Source: Adiantum capillus-veneris
Lineage: Eukaryota > Streptophyta > Polypodiopsida > Polypodiales > Pteridaceae
Direction: 5' to 3'
Assembly: GCA_014529385.2 (NCBI GenBank)
Contig: CM043969.1
Span: forward strand, 21,327,946-21,391,945
Length of the DNA stretch: 64,000 bases
The notes under the pieces are model-generated. The model did no database searches. It was not told the origin of the DNA and worked only from the letters and a program-made list of their open reading frames with translations. The stretch's first letter is position 1. Every line of letters begins with the position of its first letter. Below, piece after piece: positions 36,773-48,978 of this stretch. A program made the translations under genes and the position numbers.

Positions 36773-38966
36773 CTACACCAATCTCAACCAATGCAATTGA
36801 TCCAATCCGAGCACAATGAGCTGATTGCAAGGAAACCACATGATGAAATAGGTTGTTGGGATGAGACTAGCACCCATGATCTCCAAAGCCCATTTGCCCA
36901 AGAAGGCCACTGGGAGAAGTGAGGCTGCTATTGACACACCACCCTTCCATGGATAATAGAACTTTAGTGCACCACTCTTCCAAGATAGTAGCACTTTCAC
37001 TAACACTTCAAATAAGTTAGGAATTGATTGCTCCCATTCAAGTTGGATTGGAGAGCTAATTGGTCCATTCCTTTCCAATCACAATTGCTGTAATCTCGAA
37101 GTTGTTTGATGTGTAATAACTTTGTTATTCATTTTCCTAGCCACCTCTCTCCCAAAAGGGGTAAGATGGATGCTTCTAGCCTTGGAGAGCCAAGGGGACC
37201 AATGAGTTATGGGATTATGAAAGTAATTGAAAAACTCTCCCCATTCCAAGGACTCTGTTTCCTTCTTGCATTTTTGAGTGAGTTTGCCTATCATACCCCC
37301 AAGTTTAAGGGTGGCTTAGGGAGGGGCAAATAGCTTGTCATGCACTTCATGCCCTTTCCACTGACCACCTTTGGGGCATAATTTAGCGTTATCTATCAAA
37401 GGCTTAGCCATAATAGCCCATGCTTGGTTCTATTTAGCAAGTGCCACCACAAGCTTGGTGCATTGGGCTTGAATTCCGAGACTGCCTTTCTCTACAAGTC
37501 TAGTAGCAATCTCCCACTTAGCCCACTGCCAAAGCGTTGAGTCTTTTGTGTTGTTCTTACATAAGAACCTCTTCTTGAAAAGTTTCAAGAACTCTTTCTA
37601 GTTGCATTTGGCCAGCTTAAGCAACGACCGATTGAAGGCTAAAAAAGGGACTAGGAAGGAATTAATAACCTTTATTTTACTCGAGAAAGGAAGGAGCACA
37701 AACTCCCACCTTCGCTTCTTGTTCTTCACTTTCTCCATCACCCATAGGGATTGTTGTTTGTGGGCTACATCTACCCCGCAATGGGGATCCTAGTTCCAAA
37801 AGATGGTCGCTCCAGTTACAATCTTGCCTATCCAAAATGATGGATTGAGAGAGTCATTTTTGGAGAGAGAGATCAATCTTGACTTTTCAATGCTACACTT
37901 TGACCCTGATTTCAAAGAAAACATTTTCACAATTTGTAAATCCTTCCTAAGGACTTGCAAAAATTATTTCAGAAATAACAATGATTCATCTGCAAAGAGA
38001 TTCACCAAAGTTGCTCGTTGTTAGGAAGAATTAGTCCTTGAATCTCACCCCTAGCCACACTGTCTTCAAGTAAGGTCACCAAAGGATGGGATCTGATGGT
38101 GAACGATAGAGGAGCAAGTGAGTAGCCTTGCTTGATAGAATTTTAACCTCAAAGGACCCCACAATCATTTTATTGAGATGAAGCTCCCACAATCCTTTCA
38201 TTGAAGAGAAGCTCCAATTGGCTACCAACACAAAGAGTGCTGACCAGTTGACACCTTCGGGGACCAAAGCCTAGTGCGTTCATAACATCTTCAATAAAAG
38301 ACCATGTGATCCTATCGTAGGCCTTATCCACATCCAATTGCAACATGACACATTATTGCTTAGTGGCAGAAGAATATTCAATCCCGACCATTGCTGCCAG
38401 TATGTTGTCATAGATTGACCTTCACTTAATAAATTCATGCTGGTGAGGAGTGAGGAATTTGTCTAGGACGGGGGAGAGTCTAAGGGCTAAAGATTTGGAG
38501 ATAATTTTATATGCAACTATTGGGCACCAATGCTTTAGATGAGAACATCATGCTTGTTTGGGGATAGGTTTAATAATGCCTCTTTTAATGCTAAGGTCTA
38601 GGACCCCATCAAATAGGGCTTGATAAGCCATTCATGTGATTGGGGACTTGAGACCATTCCAAAATTCTTTGAAGAATTTGGTAGTCAATTCATCCCAACT
38701 TGGGGATTGTTCTTTGCTGAAGCCATTCATGTGATTGGGGACTTGAGACCATTCCAAAATTCTTTGAAGAATTTGGTAGTCAATTCATCCCAACTCGGGG
38801 ATTGTTCTTTGCTGAAGGCCTGCAACACAATAGAGCACTCCTCCTCGATGAATGTTTTCTCTAGATAGTTTACTTCAGAGAGGGAAATCATTATTCTAAC
38901 ACTCCCAAAGAGAGTTGATTTGGCACCTTCCACCTCTTGGGAGGGATCCTTAGGTTGGCCTATGAT
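36773..38966 (-). pseudogene. LINE reverse transcriptase and distal region
   Basis: Motifs are visible in different frames of the minus strand: MLQLDVDKAYDRITW (about 38350-38300, motif A), SLAPLSF (motif B region, near 38090) and LVNLFADESLLF (about 38010-37975), where the usual FADD box reads FADE. Distal LINE sequence (NYFHNPITHWSPWLSKAR, then HLTPFGREV) lies at 37225-37150. A recent 95-bp tandem duplication (38625-38814) breaks the frame. It is certainly inactive. Confidence 0.75.
38625..38814. repeat. 95-bp tandem duplication inside the LINE
   Basis: Two adjacent copies starting AAGCCATTCATGTG at 38625 and 38720 differ at a single position by eye. Length 95 is not a multiple of three, so it shifts the LINE frame. 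Confidence 0.95.
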
Positions 38967-40260
38967 CTACCATAAGTGTTTGAACATTAGCTTAGACATT
39001 GTGTATGGATCCTTAACACCTTTTCCATTGCCATCTATAGGCGAGTGTACCAGACCCTTATTTCTTTTGACTTCGAGGGCCCTAAAGAAATCTGCATGGT
39101 TGGACTCCTCCGGTTGTAAGAAGGTTTCTCTAGAAAGGACTTTGGACTTCCTAACCTCGTCTAGTTGAAGGTCAGTTAAGTCCCTTTTATCTTCAAGCCA
39201 TTTTTTTGTGATTGGACTCTGATGCAGACCCTTCTTGTTTTCTGCTAGTGAGAAGCTCCACTTCTTCAGCAAGCTGCACAAGACGGCTCTCCTGGTATTT
39301 TTTTCCTTAGGGCCTACATTTTTAATTGATTTTTGCATACTTTTGGTAAAAATATCCCAAGCTCTGGGGCTTCCCAACCCCACACTTTTTTGAAGCTTAC
39401 TCACAACTTTGTGGGTGAGGCTTTTGAAAAGCGGATCCTTAAAGAGGTCAGCCCCCAACAAGAATAATTTCTTACACCCATGGGGGCAATGATCTTCTTG
39501 CTTGGTTTTCTTAAATTTGATGCTTAAGGGTAGGTGATCTGGCATGCTTTGAGAGTTTACCACCTTTAATTCTAGACATGGGGGCACCCAATTAGCTTGA
39601 TGAGAGCAATAACAATGGTCCAGTTGAGAAGCTATCCCTGTATATTGGAGGCTGGTGTATGTGAACCTGGGTGTACTGCTCCAAGGGGCTATCTCCCACA
39701 AGTCCATTAGGGTCCATATCTCACATAGTCTTAGCCATTTGGATCTTTCAGATCTAGCTAACATGTTGGATGCCCCAATCTTGTCTTTTCACTTTTCCAC
39801 CGTATTAAAGTCTCCTACCCAAGAGCCATTCCCCTTTTGCATGAAAGTCCATAAGCTACCCTTGGAGTTTAGCTCTATCCTTAGCCGAACAGGGACCATA
39901 AATGTTGAGTAAGGTGATATTCCGATCAACCCACTTTATCTTAACTTCTAGAGATCTTCTTGAGGGATGATTAAACACCACTTCTATTTCCAAGTCTCTA
40001 TCCATCACCATAAGGACACCACTATACCCACAAGAGCCTTCACTCTAAAAGACTAGCTTGGTCCCCATGGCCTTCCATCTTTTGCTACCAACATCAAGGT
40101 GATGATCTTGGATCGCACAACAGTTAAAAATCTTGTCTTTCTTGACTTCCTCCCAAAAAAGGGAGCTCTTTTTTGGGTTTTTAATCCCCTTCACACTCCA
40201 TGAGTGTAGTATGAGCTCTTACATTATTGAGAAAGTGGTACATACTCCTCAACCTCTAGA
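38967..40260 (-). pseudogene. LINE endonuclease and linker
   Basis: The minus strand encodes an apurinic-type endonuclease: CCAIQDHHLD (about 40110), then NITLLNIYGP (about 39905), and in the 265-residue frame 39764-38967 RFTYTSLQY, SQLDHCYCS and PDHLPLSI, which replaces the usual SDH motif. The linker before RT continues with WLEDKRDLTDLQ and ALEVKRNKGLVHSPIDGNG. The catalytic His of SDH is retained but several stops lie upstream. The nuclease would nick target DNA for target-primed reverse transcription. Confidence 0.75.
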
Positions 40261-40544
40261 TCTATTTATATACCCTCTTTCCTGGTATTCTCCTCCATCA
40301 GATCGATCCCAATCCTCTTTGTAACGTTGAGGTTTTCATGGTTAGCATCTCGAAGCACATCATAGATGTTATCAAAGAGGATGGAGGATTTGAATAAATC
40401 TAGCAAGAGCTGCTTGTGCATGGAATTTGAATCGCTTACATGAGATGTGGAAGACTTGATGCCAACCTTCATCTTTCTTTTCAAATGTGGGGGAGAGCAC
40501 AATATTTTGAATCAGAGAGGAGACTAGTTTGTTTTGGGAAGTAG

Positions 40545-40744
40545 ATGCAAAGCAAAAGCTGGGGGGAGGGGGGGGGGGGTGGTGGCCTTAGTGTTGCTAG
40601 GATGGGATTTGGACGGTTTCTTCAGATTCCATATAGATCCCATGCTAGAGCTGTGCTGCCCAATTTCTGGGGTTTTCTCAGCATCCCCTTGAGGAATCTC
40701 TTCTTTGTATTCATTTTTTCTCGTTGTAGACTTAGAAGTCTAGA
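40545..40744. other. G-rich run and junction between LINE and degraded copia
   Basis: A nearly pure G run (about 40561-40582) with G-quadruplex potential lies here. The rest is unassigned. Confidence 0.5.
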
Positions 40745-41660
40745 ATGATCAATTTCCTTATGGGCAAAGAACGTTGGGACTACATTGATGGAGATCATGA
40801 GATAGCACCACCATTGCTAGAGGAAGGTGCGAGTGCTGCACAAATTAAGACATTTAAATATTGGAATCAAGGAGCTTGGAAGGTTATGTAATGACTTTTT
40901 ATCAATTTTCAAGACAATAAGATTGGGCTTATACAGGATGCTCAATCTCCTAAGGAGGCTTGCAACATTGTACTATCTTTGGATGTGATCAACATAAAGG
41001 CAAGGAAGCTACAGTTGAAGATTGAGCTAAATACTGTTCAAAAGAAAAACCTATCCATCAATGACTATTTGCTAAAGATAAAGAACATATGTAAGTCACT
41101 TGCATCAATTGGTGTTACAATCGATGATGATAATAAATAGAAGTCTATCTATGAGGTTTGGGTCCTAAGTACAAAAAACTGGCATCCATCGTTGAGAGAA
41201 CATTCCCTCGTTTACAGATTTGGTGTCCTTATTGACTGTGGAAGAGAAGGAACTTGAGGAAGACTCCTCTATGCAGGGTGGAAACAATTCTAAATAGGTC
41301 CTTTGCAACAACAGAGGAAGAGAAAGAGTACATGGTACAGATCATGGACAAGTCCGAGGAAGAGGCAACCACCTAGCACAACAATAGAATAACAACTAGG
41401 GTCAAAACACAAGTGGTCAAGGAAACTTTCAAGGCAAGGGGAGTCGAAGAGGTCATGGAAATGAGCAGCACAATAATGCAGGTCATTACAAAAATGTAGT
41501 ATGTTGGGGCTGTGCAAGACATGGTCATTGTGAACGTTATTATCTTGATAGAAGGAAACAAAACAATTATGTAACCACTAGTAGGAATGCAGATGAGCCC
41601 AAGAGGCTATTTGTGGTGTAGCACATGCTAAATACTATGTCTTCAGATGTGGAAAAATCC
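40745..41660 (+). pseudogene. Degraded copia gag
   Basis: Frames read MINFLMGKERWDYIDGDHE (compare NFLKGKGYWDYVEGDNE of copia-1), INIKARKLQLKIELN, NLSINDYLLKIKNICKSLASIGV and a degenerate knuckle near 41505 (CWGCARHGHCERYY) lacking its last Cys. Stops and shifts are frequent. Confidence 0.8.
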
Positions 41661-41669
41661 AATGATAAT

Positions 41670-43500
41670 GTCTAGTATGTGGATTCTGGTCCATCGAATC
41701 ACATGACCAGTCATGGTGAATGGTTTAAGGAAATGCAGACTTTACAAAGTCCTCTACAAAACTAGGGATGATACTATACAACCTAATATGCATACAAGAA
41801 ATGAGCCACTGTCTATGACATATGGTAAAGTGAAGTACCCGGTTGATGTACTATAACTACCCAATATTACAAAGAACTTGGTTTCTATTGGGAAAATGGT
41901 TGAACAAGGTTTATAGGTTAGGTTTAACTCTGATGATCTCTTTGTTGAAGAGCATAAGAAGAATGTAAGGCTGGTTGTGCAAGGAAAGAAAGTGGGTAGA
42001 TTGTTTACATTGGTTGTAAATGTGTCTAAGGTGAATGCTGCCATGTTTGTATGAGATGCATTTGTTGTTCCAAATATAGAAATTAGGCACAAATGTATTG
42101 GTCATGTAAATTTGCAGAGACAAAAAATGATGCAAACTAAAGAGATGGTTAGAGTTTTACCTTCATTTAGAGTTGCTAAATGCAGAAAGAATGTGAAGCT
42201 TGTCAATTTGAAAAGAAGAAAAAGCATCTTTTCCTCATGATAAGCATGTAAGTAGGAATGCATTGGATTTAGTGCATACAAATACATGGGGTTTGGTAAA
42301 GACTGCATCTATGGGTGGATGTAGATACTATGTGAGTTTATTATTGATGACCATACAAGGAAGGTATGGGTCTACTTCATGACGCATAAAAGTGAGGTAT
42401 TTAAGCAATTTCACAAGATCAAAGTTATGGTTGAACACTAGGAAACATGTAAAATGTCTGAGGTCAAATGGAGGAGGAGAATACTTCTTCAATGAATTCA
42501 ATGCTTTTTTAAACAAACATGGAATTCAAAGGTAGTTTTTGTGCAAGTATACTCCACATCAAAATGGTGTTGTTGAGCAGAAGAGCTATGCAGATTGCAA
42601 AAGTGGCTAGATCATGGATGAATGAGAAGAAGATGCCTCATTGTTATTGGGATGAAGTTGTTTTTGTAGGTGTCTACATTATGAACAAGACCCCTACTAC
42701 TGTCATGATATGACACTTGAAGAAAAGTTCAGTGGTGAAAAATGGGTTGTGTCAAATTTTAAAGTGTTTGGATGTTTTGCTTATGTGCATGTGTTGGATG
42801 AGCTAAGAAGTAAGCTTGATCCCAAAGCAAAAAAATGTGTATTTATTGGCTATTTCCTTGAGAAAAAAGGGTACAAGTGTTACAATCCTGTCATCACAGG
42901 TAAAGTGAGGGTGAGCAAGGATGTCGTTTTTGATGAAATGGAAAGTTGGTATGCTGATGTAAAAGATGATTTGAGGGATGTTGCAAGAGAGAAGGTGGCT
43001 GCAAAAAATATAGGTGTACAGTCACAAGTTTTGAGTGGATTGCAAGAGTCATCTAGTACAAGTCATGGGGTAAGAATCCATGGAGTGACAGGTTACATGA
43101 AAGAGTGAGTCATGCTAGCTCTTCAAAAGTATGAAGGAAAGAAAAAAGTTGATCATGCCTCTAAGTTGCCAAATTTGAGTGTTGTTTATGATGATGGCGA
43201 TAGTAGTGGTTCTGATGGATGAGGAGTTTGACATACCCTTTGTGAAGACTTTGGGTACAAGAAGGATGCAAGCAGAGAACAAGGCACCTATAAGTGATCC
43301 TGGACCATGCAAATAAAAAAGAGCAAGAAATCCAATGCAAAGATTGACTTATGAAAGTTATGTGGCTTGTCATTGTGCATTTATGGTGAAGATTACACAG
43401 GAAGTGGAACCCACATGTTTTGAGCATGCTGTCAAGGATGAAAAATCGTGGCAAGCTATGGATAAAGAGATGGCTGCATAAATGAAACATGGAAATTGGT
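41670..43500 (+). pseudogene. Degraded copia protease, integrase and truncated RT
   Basis: The protease active site reads YVDSGPSNHMTSHGEW (41678-41725) with Ala of DSGA changed to Pro. The integrase pieces include WVYFMTHKSEVF, LRSNGGGEYFFNEF (Asp changed to Asn), YTPHQNGVVEQK and, in open stretches 42519-42713 and 42710-43108, VARSWMNEKKMPHCYWDE and FGCFAYVHVLDELRSKLDPK. RT begins with EPTCFEHAVKDEKSWQAMDKEMAA and is lost near 43500. Two catalytic changes and many stops exclude activity. Confidence 0.85.
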
Positions 43501-43642
43501 AAGAAGCACACAAGAGACCTAAAAATGCAACCAATGAGTCTTGATTCTTGTGAAGGCAATTGCTTGCATACACAAGGAGAGAGAGGGGGATAGTATTTTT
43601 AATATTGTAGAAGCATTTACAATGACCTCAAAGTTAGTTTTG

Positions 43643-43687
<45 letters not shown>

Positions 43688-43763
43688 CTCATTTTATAAT
43701 TACATTAACTTCTCTTAACTTTCATCTTAGTCTAGCAATGCTACCAAGTTTGACCTTAAGGAG

Positions 43764-43812
<49 letters not shown>

Positions 43813-45261
43813 GTTATTGAAGAAGGCTCACATAAAATAACGTCTACAAGAAGCTCCCAAGCTTGGTATATCAAAGAACAATTTTCAACTTCTTAAATAT
43901 ACTCATGTTTGTCAGAATATGTCAAGAGGCTGTGTTATGAATCACTTTCAGATATATCTCAAGAAAACATTAATAGGGTTCCATTTGAGAGGGAAGATAG
44001 CTTCCCTTTCAAAATTCAAGCTCCCTTTATGGAAATTAGTATGTGACCCATGCCTTGTTGTGGCCAAAGAAACATGGCTTCTATTTTTATAGAGGTTATT
44101 TTACGCATTAGCAGAAACATTTTACCTTTCTACTACAAAATTTTACTCACGCAAAGTCTCCTTAGGCCCTATCAATTGGGGGCCTTTTGATATCCATTAG
44201 GCCTCCAACTCTTCTCCGTACCAATTGAATGCAAAACTATTGTTGCACAACACATGAGACAGAACTTTTCGTTTAAGAGGTTAGGTGAGTGATTGTGGGC
44301 TACATTTCTATGATTTTTTAACATCCTTTCAAGTACAAGAGACTAGATCAAGATCAAGAGCTAAAGTTGCTTCAATCAAATGCCCATGAATTTTTTGGAG
44401 TTTGTACAATCACTAAAGTAGACTAAAGTAGGAATTCTATATCAATGAAATAAAAGGCCAAATCAAGTCCTGTTTGAACGGAATGATGTTGTAGTGCACC
44501 ACACAATAAAAACTAACATGTTGGGTAGCCAATTTGTAGTACTCTTTGAGTAAATGGGGTATACTATATGAATATGCTTAAATGCTCATAAAGATTTTCA
44601 TTGGTGCAAGGCAAATTTTTCTTCAATAAACTAGCAACTTGAGAGAGTTCTTGAAACCAACGAAAAGATTCTTATGGAAAAGCAACACTAAGATATGATG
44701 CCTTGGCACTCGGTAGGATGGGAATCTCTTGTTGTTGTTGTTTTTTATGAGTGTGGAAAAATCCAATGTGATGACAGGTTTTCGGGTCATGATGGTGTAG
44801 GGTTTTGAGGCAAAGGCAGTCGAGGTTTGAGGGCTGATTAGAGGCTGTGCAAGTAGTACACGAGCTAGACTAGGTGATTTGAAAGTGGGCTTGAAGTGCT
44901 CGTGGGGAGGCAGAGACTCTGTGTGTGACAGCTAGCAATCTTGAAGCTTGGGCTCTTGGGGGCTTGCAAGTTGCTCCTGATTCTAAGGGTGAGATTCAGT
45001 GATCAACCGAAGTCCTTTTCCCTCTTGCAGGTAGCACTTTTGTCATTGTGGATTGGACCGTGGCAAATGGAAGCAGGCTTTCTCGGACCGTGGTTAATGG
45101 CATTCCCAGAGCGTGGTTGGTGCCATTTTCTCACCCTCAATCCCACCATGACTACAAAAGCTTGTGAAGTCACCTTAGCTCAAGGGTTTATTAATTTTTT
45201 TTAAAAAGAGAGAGAGAAAGAAATAAAAGGTGCTATTAACCTTATCGGGGTTACGTCGACC
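43501..45261. other. Non-coding interval with mirrored GA and CT tracts
   Basis: No gene is recognised. (GA)n at about 43644-43685 and (CT)n at about 43766-43805 can pair as a hairpin with an 80-base loop. The remainder is unassigned single-copy-looking sequence; an 87-residue plus frame at 44941 shows no motif. Confidence 0.6.
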
Positions 45262-46230
45262 TTGGCATGGGAGCACATGGACATAGCACACAAACCATAT
45301 TACACGGAAGCAGTGATGGGGAGCACTGACGGGGGGGACGAGGTCCCCCACCCGGCGGGAAGGGTAAAGGCCCCAAAACAGGTGGGGGCAGTGCAGGCGA
45401 AGGAGGGGGTAACCCGAAGCGATAAGGAGCAGCCAGAACGACATTTTGGGGATGAATAAAGAGGAGCTGAAAGGACACAAGGCCCTGATTGAAAAAGAAC
45501 TTGCCGAGATCTTGAGTGCTTTGTCCTTGAACAAAAGGATGCTAGAAGAAGCAAAATCAACCATCGGATCTCAAGATGCTACAAAGGGGGATAAATTAGC
45601 ATATCAATCCCTTAAAAAAACACTCCCTCAAAGTGTGGAAATGGAAGATGCTCTCACTGTTGTCATTCTGCCTGCCTTGATTAAGAAACAACTTACCAAG
45701 CTGGCTATATCTACGTTAATCTTTGGTTTCATGGGCAGGGTACCTACAAGAGTGGAGCTGATCAATTGGCTCCATAGCCCCAATGTCCTCAACCAGGAAG
45801 GATTTGTCTCTAACGCACAGTACCTAGTTAAAGGCTTCTTCTTTGTGTAGTTCAGTGACGAGGCATTGTGGCCAAGGTCCTGGCTAGAAGCCCGTTGGTG
45901 CTTAGTCGCGGGTATGCGTGCTACCCTAGGATCCTTCCTTTGAATCTCCCAGTCCATTCCAAGACATGTGTCCCATATGGGTGGAATTCATAAGCCTCCT
46001 GCTATGGCTGAGAAGTAATTTGAAAGACCTTGCGGTAGGTACCCCTCTGTTTATACCATCTAATAGATTAGTGAGCACTGCTGCCAACACTGTGTGTATT
46101 TGGTGGATCTCAAAAAGCCTCAACCTAAAAATCTGGTAGTAAATGTAGGGGCCCTGGGGGATTTTCCATGGAAAACTTACCGCACCACGTACGTGCAAGG
46201 GAATGGGGGTTTCTTACAAAGTACATTAGC
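45262..46230 (+). pseudogene. LINE ORF1 fragment with DUF4283-like domain
   Basis: A hydrophilic lead (45262-45440) is followed, in a second frame, by a helical stretch (45446-45650) and a DUF4283-like RNA-binding region: ALIKKQLTKLAISTLIFGFMG, RVPTRVELINWL and YLVKGFFFV with an in-frame TAG at 45848. Then, in shifting frames, come QFSDE, VGTPLFIPSNRLVS, DLKKPQPKNLVVNVGALGDFPW. This domain is typical of ORF1 of plant L1-type LINEs. No ORF2 follows, so it is an isolated piece. Confidence 0.6.
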
Positions 46231-46713
46231 GTATAAGTTAGGGACATGCCCCCAATAATTTTTCTCCTAAGCTTAAAAATAAGGGAGGGGGTATCAAAAG
46301 TGAGAAAAGGGAAAAATGAGAGGAAGTTTTTGAGTTTCAAGATCATGGCTTCCCAACAGAGTATGCCCTTGAACTTGTGAGTGAATAGCCACAAAGATAC
46401 ATGCAAGAACTAACACTGCTTTGTATCAATTGCTTGTTTTGTGATAAGAGTTCATTGGTTGAGGGATGAAAGCTATAAAGAGTTTCCATAGATGAAAATT
46501 TACATGGAGAACCTAACACAACTTTATAACCATGTTTTTTGAGTAATTTAGATGGGTCACAATTGGATGTGCAGCTAGAGTGCAGGCTGAACGGGCACAT
46601 AGTTTGAAAGTCAAACTAAGACACATTGAGGGTACATCTAGTTATCAATAGAAGTGGTTCCTTAGTACATTGCCAATCACTACGTTGCACGCTCTTTGAT
46701 GATATTTACTCAG
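46231..46713. other. Unassigned sequence
   Basis: No feature is recognised; minus-strand frames of 85-93 residues here show no motif. Confidence 0.4.
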
Positions 46714-47214
46714 CTAGATCATGTGAGACCTAAATTTTATATATAAGATAGGGGTATGATAGTTTTCTACATTGATTGTTGTACAAGCATAAAAAGGGGG
46801 GTCATATTCCCTAATGTGAGTCGTATATCCTAAGAAGTTTAGCGCTGTCTGATTTTTCTGTTGCACCATTTTCCTTGTAAGCCAAACTAGGTGAAATGGA
46901 CACTTGAGTTGTGTCTCCTGCTCTCTAAGTGACATCCTAGTATGGTGTCCTCTGCTGCAAGTTTCATTGCGTTCTATTAAATCCTTGACTCTGAGATCTA
47001 GTACTTCTCTAACACTTTGCATTCGAATGAGCACATCCTTCAATTGGCAGATGTCCTTCATGCACTGGTATATGGGCTTGTTACCTAAGATTATTTCCGC
47101 CTGAAGTCCCAGTGAACTGATATTTACTGTGGTTAATTTTGTAGCTTTGGGATGTACGACTCTATCATTGCAGTGAGGTCCCATTCTAGAATCGTTTCCA
47201 ACACTTGCACACAT
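46714..47214 (-). CDS. Unidentified 166-residue frame
   Basis: The frame opens MCASVGNDSRMGPHC and has a probably helical centre (QCMKDICQLKDVLIRMQSVREVLDLRV). No family is recognised. It is the third of three minus-strand frames in 1.7 kb, separated from the next by about 100 bp. It could be a degraded element protein, an exon remnant or chance. Confidence 0.25.
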   Translation of the reverse strand: MCASVGNDSRMGPHCNDRVVHPKATKLTTVNISSLGLQAEIILGNKPIYQCMKDICQLKDVLIRMQSVREVLDLRVKDLIERNETCSRGHHTRMSLREQETQLKCPFHLVWLTRKMVQQKNQTALNFLGYTTHIREYDPPFYACTTINVENYHTPILYIKFRSHMI

Positions 47215-47312
47215 GCAAGGTGAGCTGGTAGTTGACAGATGGTTTGGTTAGCTGGTTGACTTCTAGTTTGCCACTATGCGTCTGGATCCTACATAGAGCA
47301 TTTGAAATCGCT

Positions 47313-47861
47313 CTAGATCCGAGTATACTGAGTCATCTTCCAAAAACTGGTCAATTTGAAGGCTTTTTTCTCTTTGCAAACTTTTACTAAGGTAGATCTG
47401 ATAGGGTCAGAAACAGAATCAATAATTAATAGCACAACTTCTCCTTTGTTCAAAGTTGATTCTACTTGCTCTTGCTGTCCCCCAATTTGCTGTTGAGACG
47501 ATGGATGGTCTCCTGCTAGAGGTTCATGCTGTTCTGTTGGGTTACCTACTATTTGATTGGGAGATGGATTCCCTTTTGATGTGCCCCTAGAGCATGCTCC
47601 ATTGGTATGCCCGCCGGCTCCATCTTCATCATAATCATCGTCGGGCTTTTTTTGATGTTGTTGATCCTGATCCTGCTCTGTATCATCCTCTTCCTTATCA
47701 TCGTCCTCCTCCAATTTTTGGCTATCGATGAAGTCCATGATAGCTTCATTGACCAGTGTAGTAGTGTATTTTCTTGCTTTTTCTTTGAGTTTAGCTTGGA
47801 CTGTCTCAATGAAAGCTTCAAGATCAGACACATTAAGAGTCAAATCCCCATTTTTGTCCAC
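47313..47861 (-). CDS. Unidentified 182-residue acidic frame
   Basis: It opens MDKNGDLTLNVSDLEAFIETVQAKLKEKARKY, a likely helical segment, then an acidic run (residues about 52-72, mostly Asp and Glu), a Gln/Gly/Pro-rich linker and a C-terminal segment SDPIRSTLVKVCKEKKAFKL. The helix-acidic-linker layout suggests a structural or nucleic-acid-associated protein, but I recognise no family. It is in a different frame from its neighbours. Confidence 0.3.
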   Translation of the reverse strand: MDKNGDLTLNVSDLEAFIETVQAKLKEKARKYTTTLVNEAIMDFIDSQKLEEDDDKEEDDTEQDQDQQHQKKPDDDYDEDGAGGHTNGACSRGTSKGNPSPNQIVGNPTEQHEPLAGDHPSSQQQIGGQQEQVESTLNKGEVVLLIIDSVSDPIRSTLVKVCKEKKAFKLTSFWKMTQYTRI

Positions 47862-47967
47862 AATTTACACTAGACTATGATAGATGTATGTTTGGGATAT
47901 TCCCTCCTTGTTACTTGATGTGTTTTGAGAAAATTCTCTAATTTAATCTTTTGGCTACCAGCAGTGT

Positions 47968-48408
47968 CTAGTAGCGATCAACATCCCTTAGTGCATCTTC
48001 CTTTGATTCTTGCATAATCCTGTTTCCTTGGAGAAGGTCGTGGATTTTATTTTTCAATGCTTCCTTCTCACTTCTGTGCTGTTGTTCTTGTATATAAATG
48101 GCTAGGTGTTTGGCTGCCCAAATTTCCTTTTCCTCTCTGAGTTTCTTCAACTCATCTTGGGTGCATTGGAGTTCTAGTTGCAGTGTTGCACTGGTACTAG
48201 AGCTGGAAGTTTGAGCTTTCATCATTTGTCCAATAGCATTGACTATTGTATTCCATCTCGATTGAATTGCTGCCGTGCACCCTAGCATGATTATCTGTGG
48301 ATCTATGGTCTCCGTTTTAAAAGCTCTTACCGGAAAAAATGAATATGAAAAAGTAGATCTGTCTAGTTTCTTTATCACCAGTCTTCCTTGGAGAGGTGCT
48401 GTCTGCAA
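47968..48408 (-). CDS. Unidentified 146-residue coiled-coil frame
   Basis: The N-terminal half is unrecognised. Residues about 60-145 (LQLELQCTQDELKKLREEKEIW, then HRSEKEALKNKIHDLLQG) show heptad-like spacing and a strong coiled-coil look. It ends DALRDVDRY with a stop at 47968. Its 5' side is cut 12 bp away by the minus-strand copia insertion (TSD GATCT), so the original frame could have extended across 53644. Confidence 0.3.
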   Translation of the reverse strand: MQTAPLQGRLVIKKLDRSTFSYSFFPVRAFKTETIDPQIIMLGCTAAIQSRWNTIVNAIGQMMKAQTSSSSTSATLQLELQCTQDELKKLREEKEIWAAKHLAIYIQEQQHRSEKEALKNKIHDLLQGNRIMQESKEDALRDVDRY

Positions 48409-48424
48409 CCTCTGTAGTCGATCT

Positions 48425-48652
48425 TGTTGGAATTAGGGTTGCAGAGAAACGCACACATCTTGGAGAAGACAAAGGAAGCTCAAGGCACACAATAGAGATT
48501 GTGTTACTTAGTGTGCAATGGAAAGATAGATAGCCCTAAAGTGATGGGCGTATATACAATGATCAGGGGAAAAAACCTCCTAAAGAGGGAAAAAATGCCT
48601 CGGCGGTCCTAGTGTGTTCACACACATCACTACCACATGTATATGGTAACCA
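48425..48652 (-). repeat. 3' LTR of copia-3
   Basis: On the minus strand it starts TGGTTACCATA directly after GGGGGGAA and ends CCAACA, then AGATC (complement of the GATCT target copy). Confidence 0.93.
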
Positions 48653-48978
48653 TTCCCCCCTGGAGTGATGCGGTGAACGAGAGCTGGCACATGAGTAAAG
48701 GGAAGTGCCATGCCCTGAGGACATGATCGGTCCACAAAGGGGAGTAAGCCCAAAGCTTTGCGGAAAGCTTCAAGCTTCTCATGAGACAATGCCTTTGTGA
48801 AAAGATCTGCAAGGTTGTCCTATGTTGGCACATAAGCCAAGCTGATCTCTCCTGCTGAGAGACTCTCCCTAACATAGTGGTAACGCACCTCAATGTGCTT
48901 TCTGCGAGCATGAAAAACTGGGTTCCTTGCAACTGCCAATGCACTCTGACTGTCAGTGTAGTTAGTGTTGGCAGTGTC

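Larger units (their letters stand above)
36580..40502 (-). mobile_element. Degraded L1-type LINE, minus strand
   Basis: Read on the minus strand, endonuclease, linker, RT and distal domains follow in LINE order from about 40200 to 36800, broken by many stops and shifts. No poly(A) tail or target duplication was identified. The head lies against a degraded copia gag at 40745. Confidence 0.8.
40745..43500 (+). mobile_element. Strongly degraded copia element related to copia-1, no LTRs
   Basis: Gag, knuckle, protease, integrase and the very start of RT are present in order and resemble the copia at 3212-8330 more than the others. No LTR, primer site or target duplication is visible. It begins inside gag next to a G-rich run and ends abruptly inside RT near 43500, so it is a truncated remnant. 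Confidence 0.85.
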
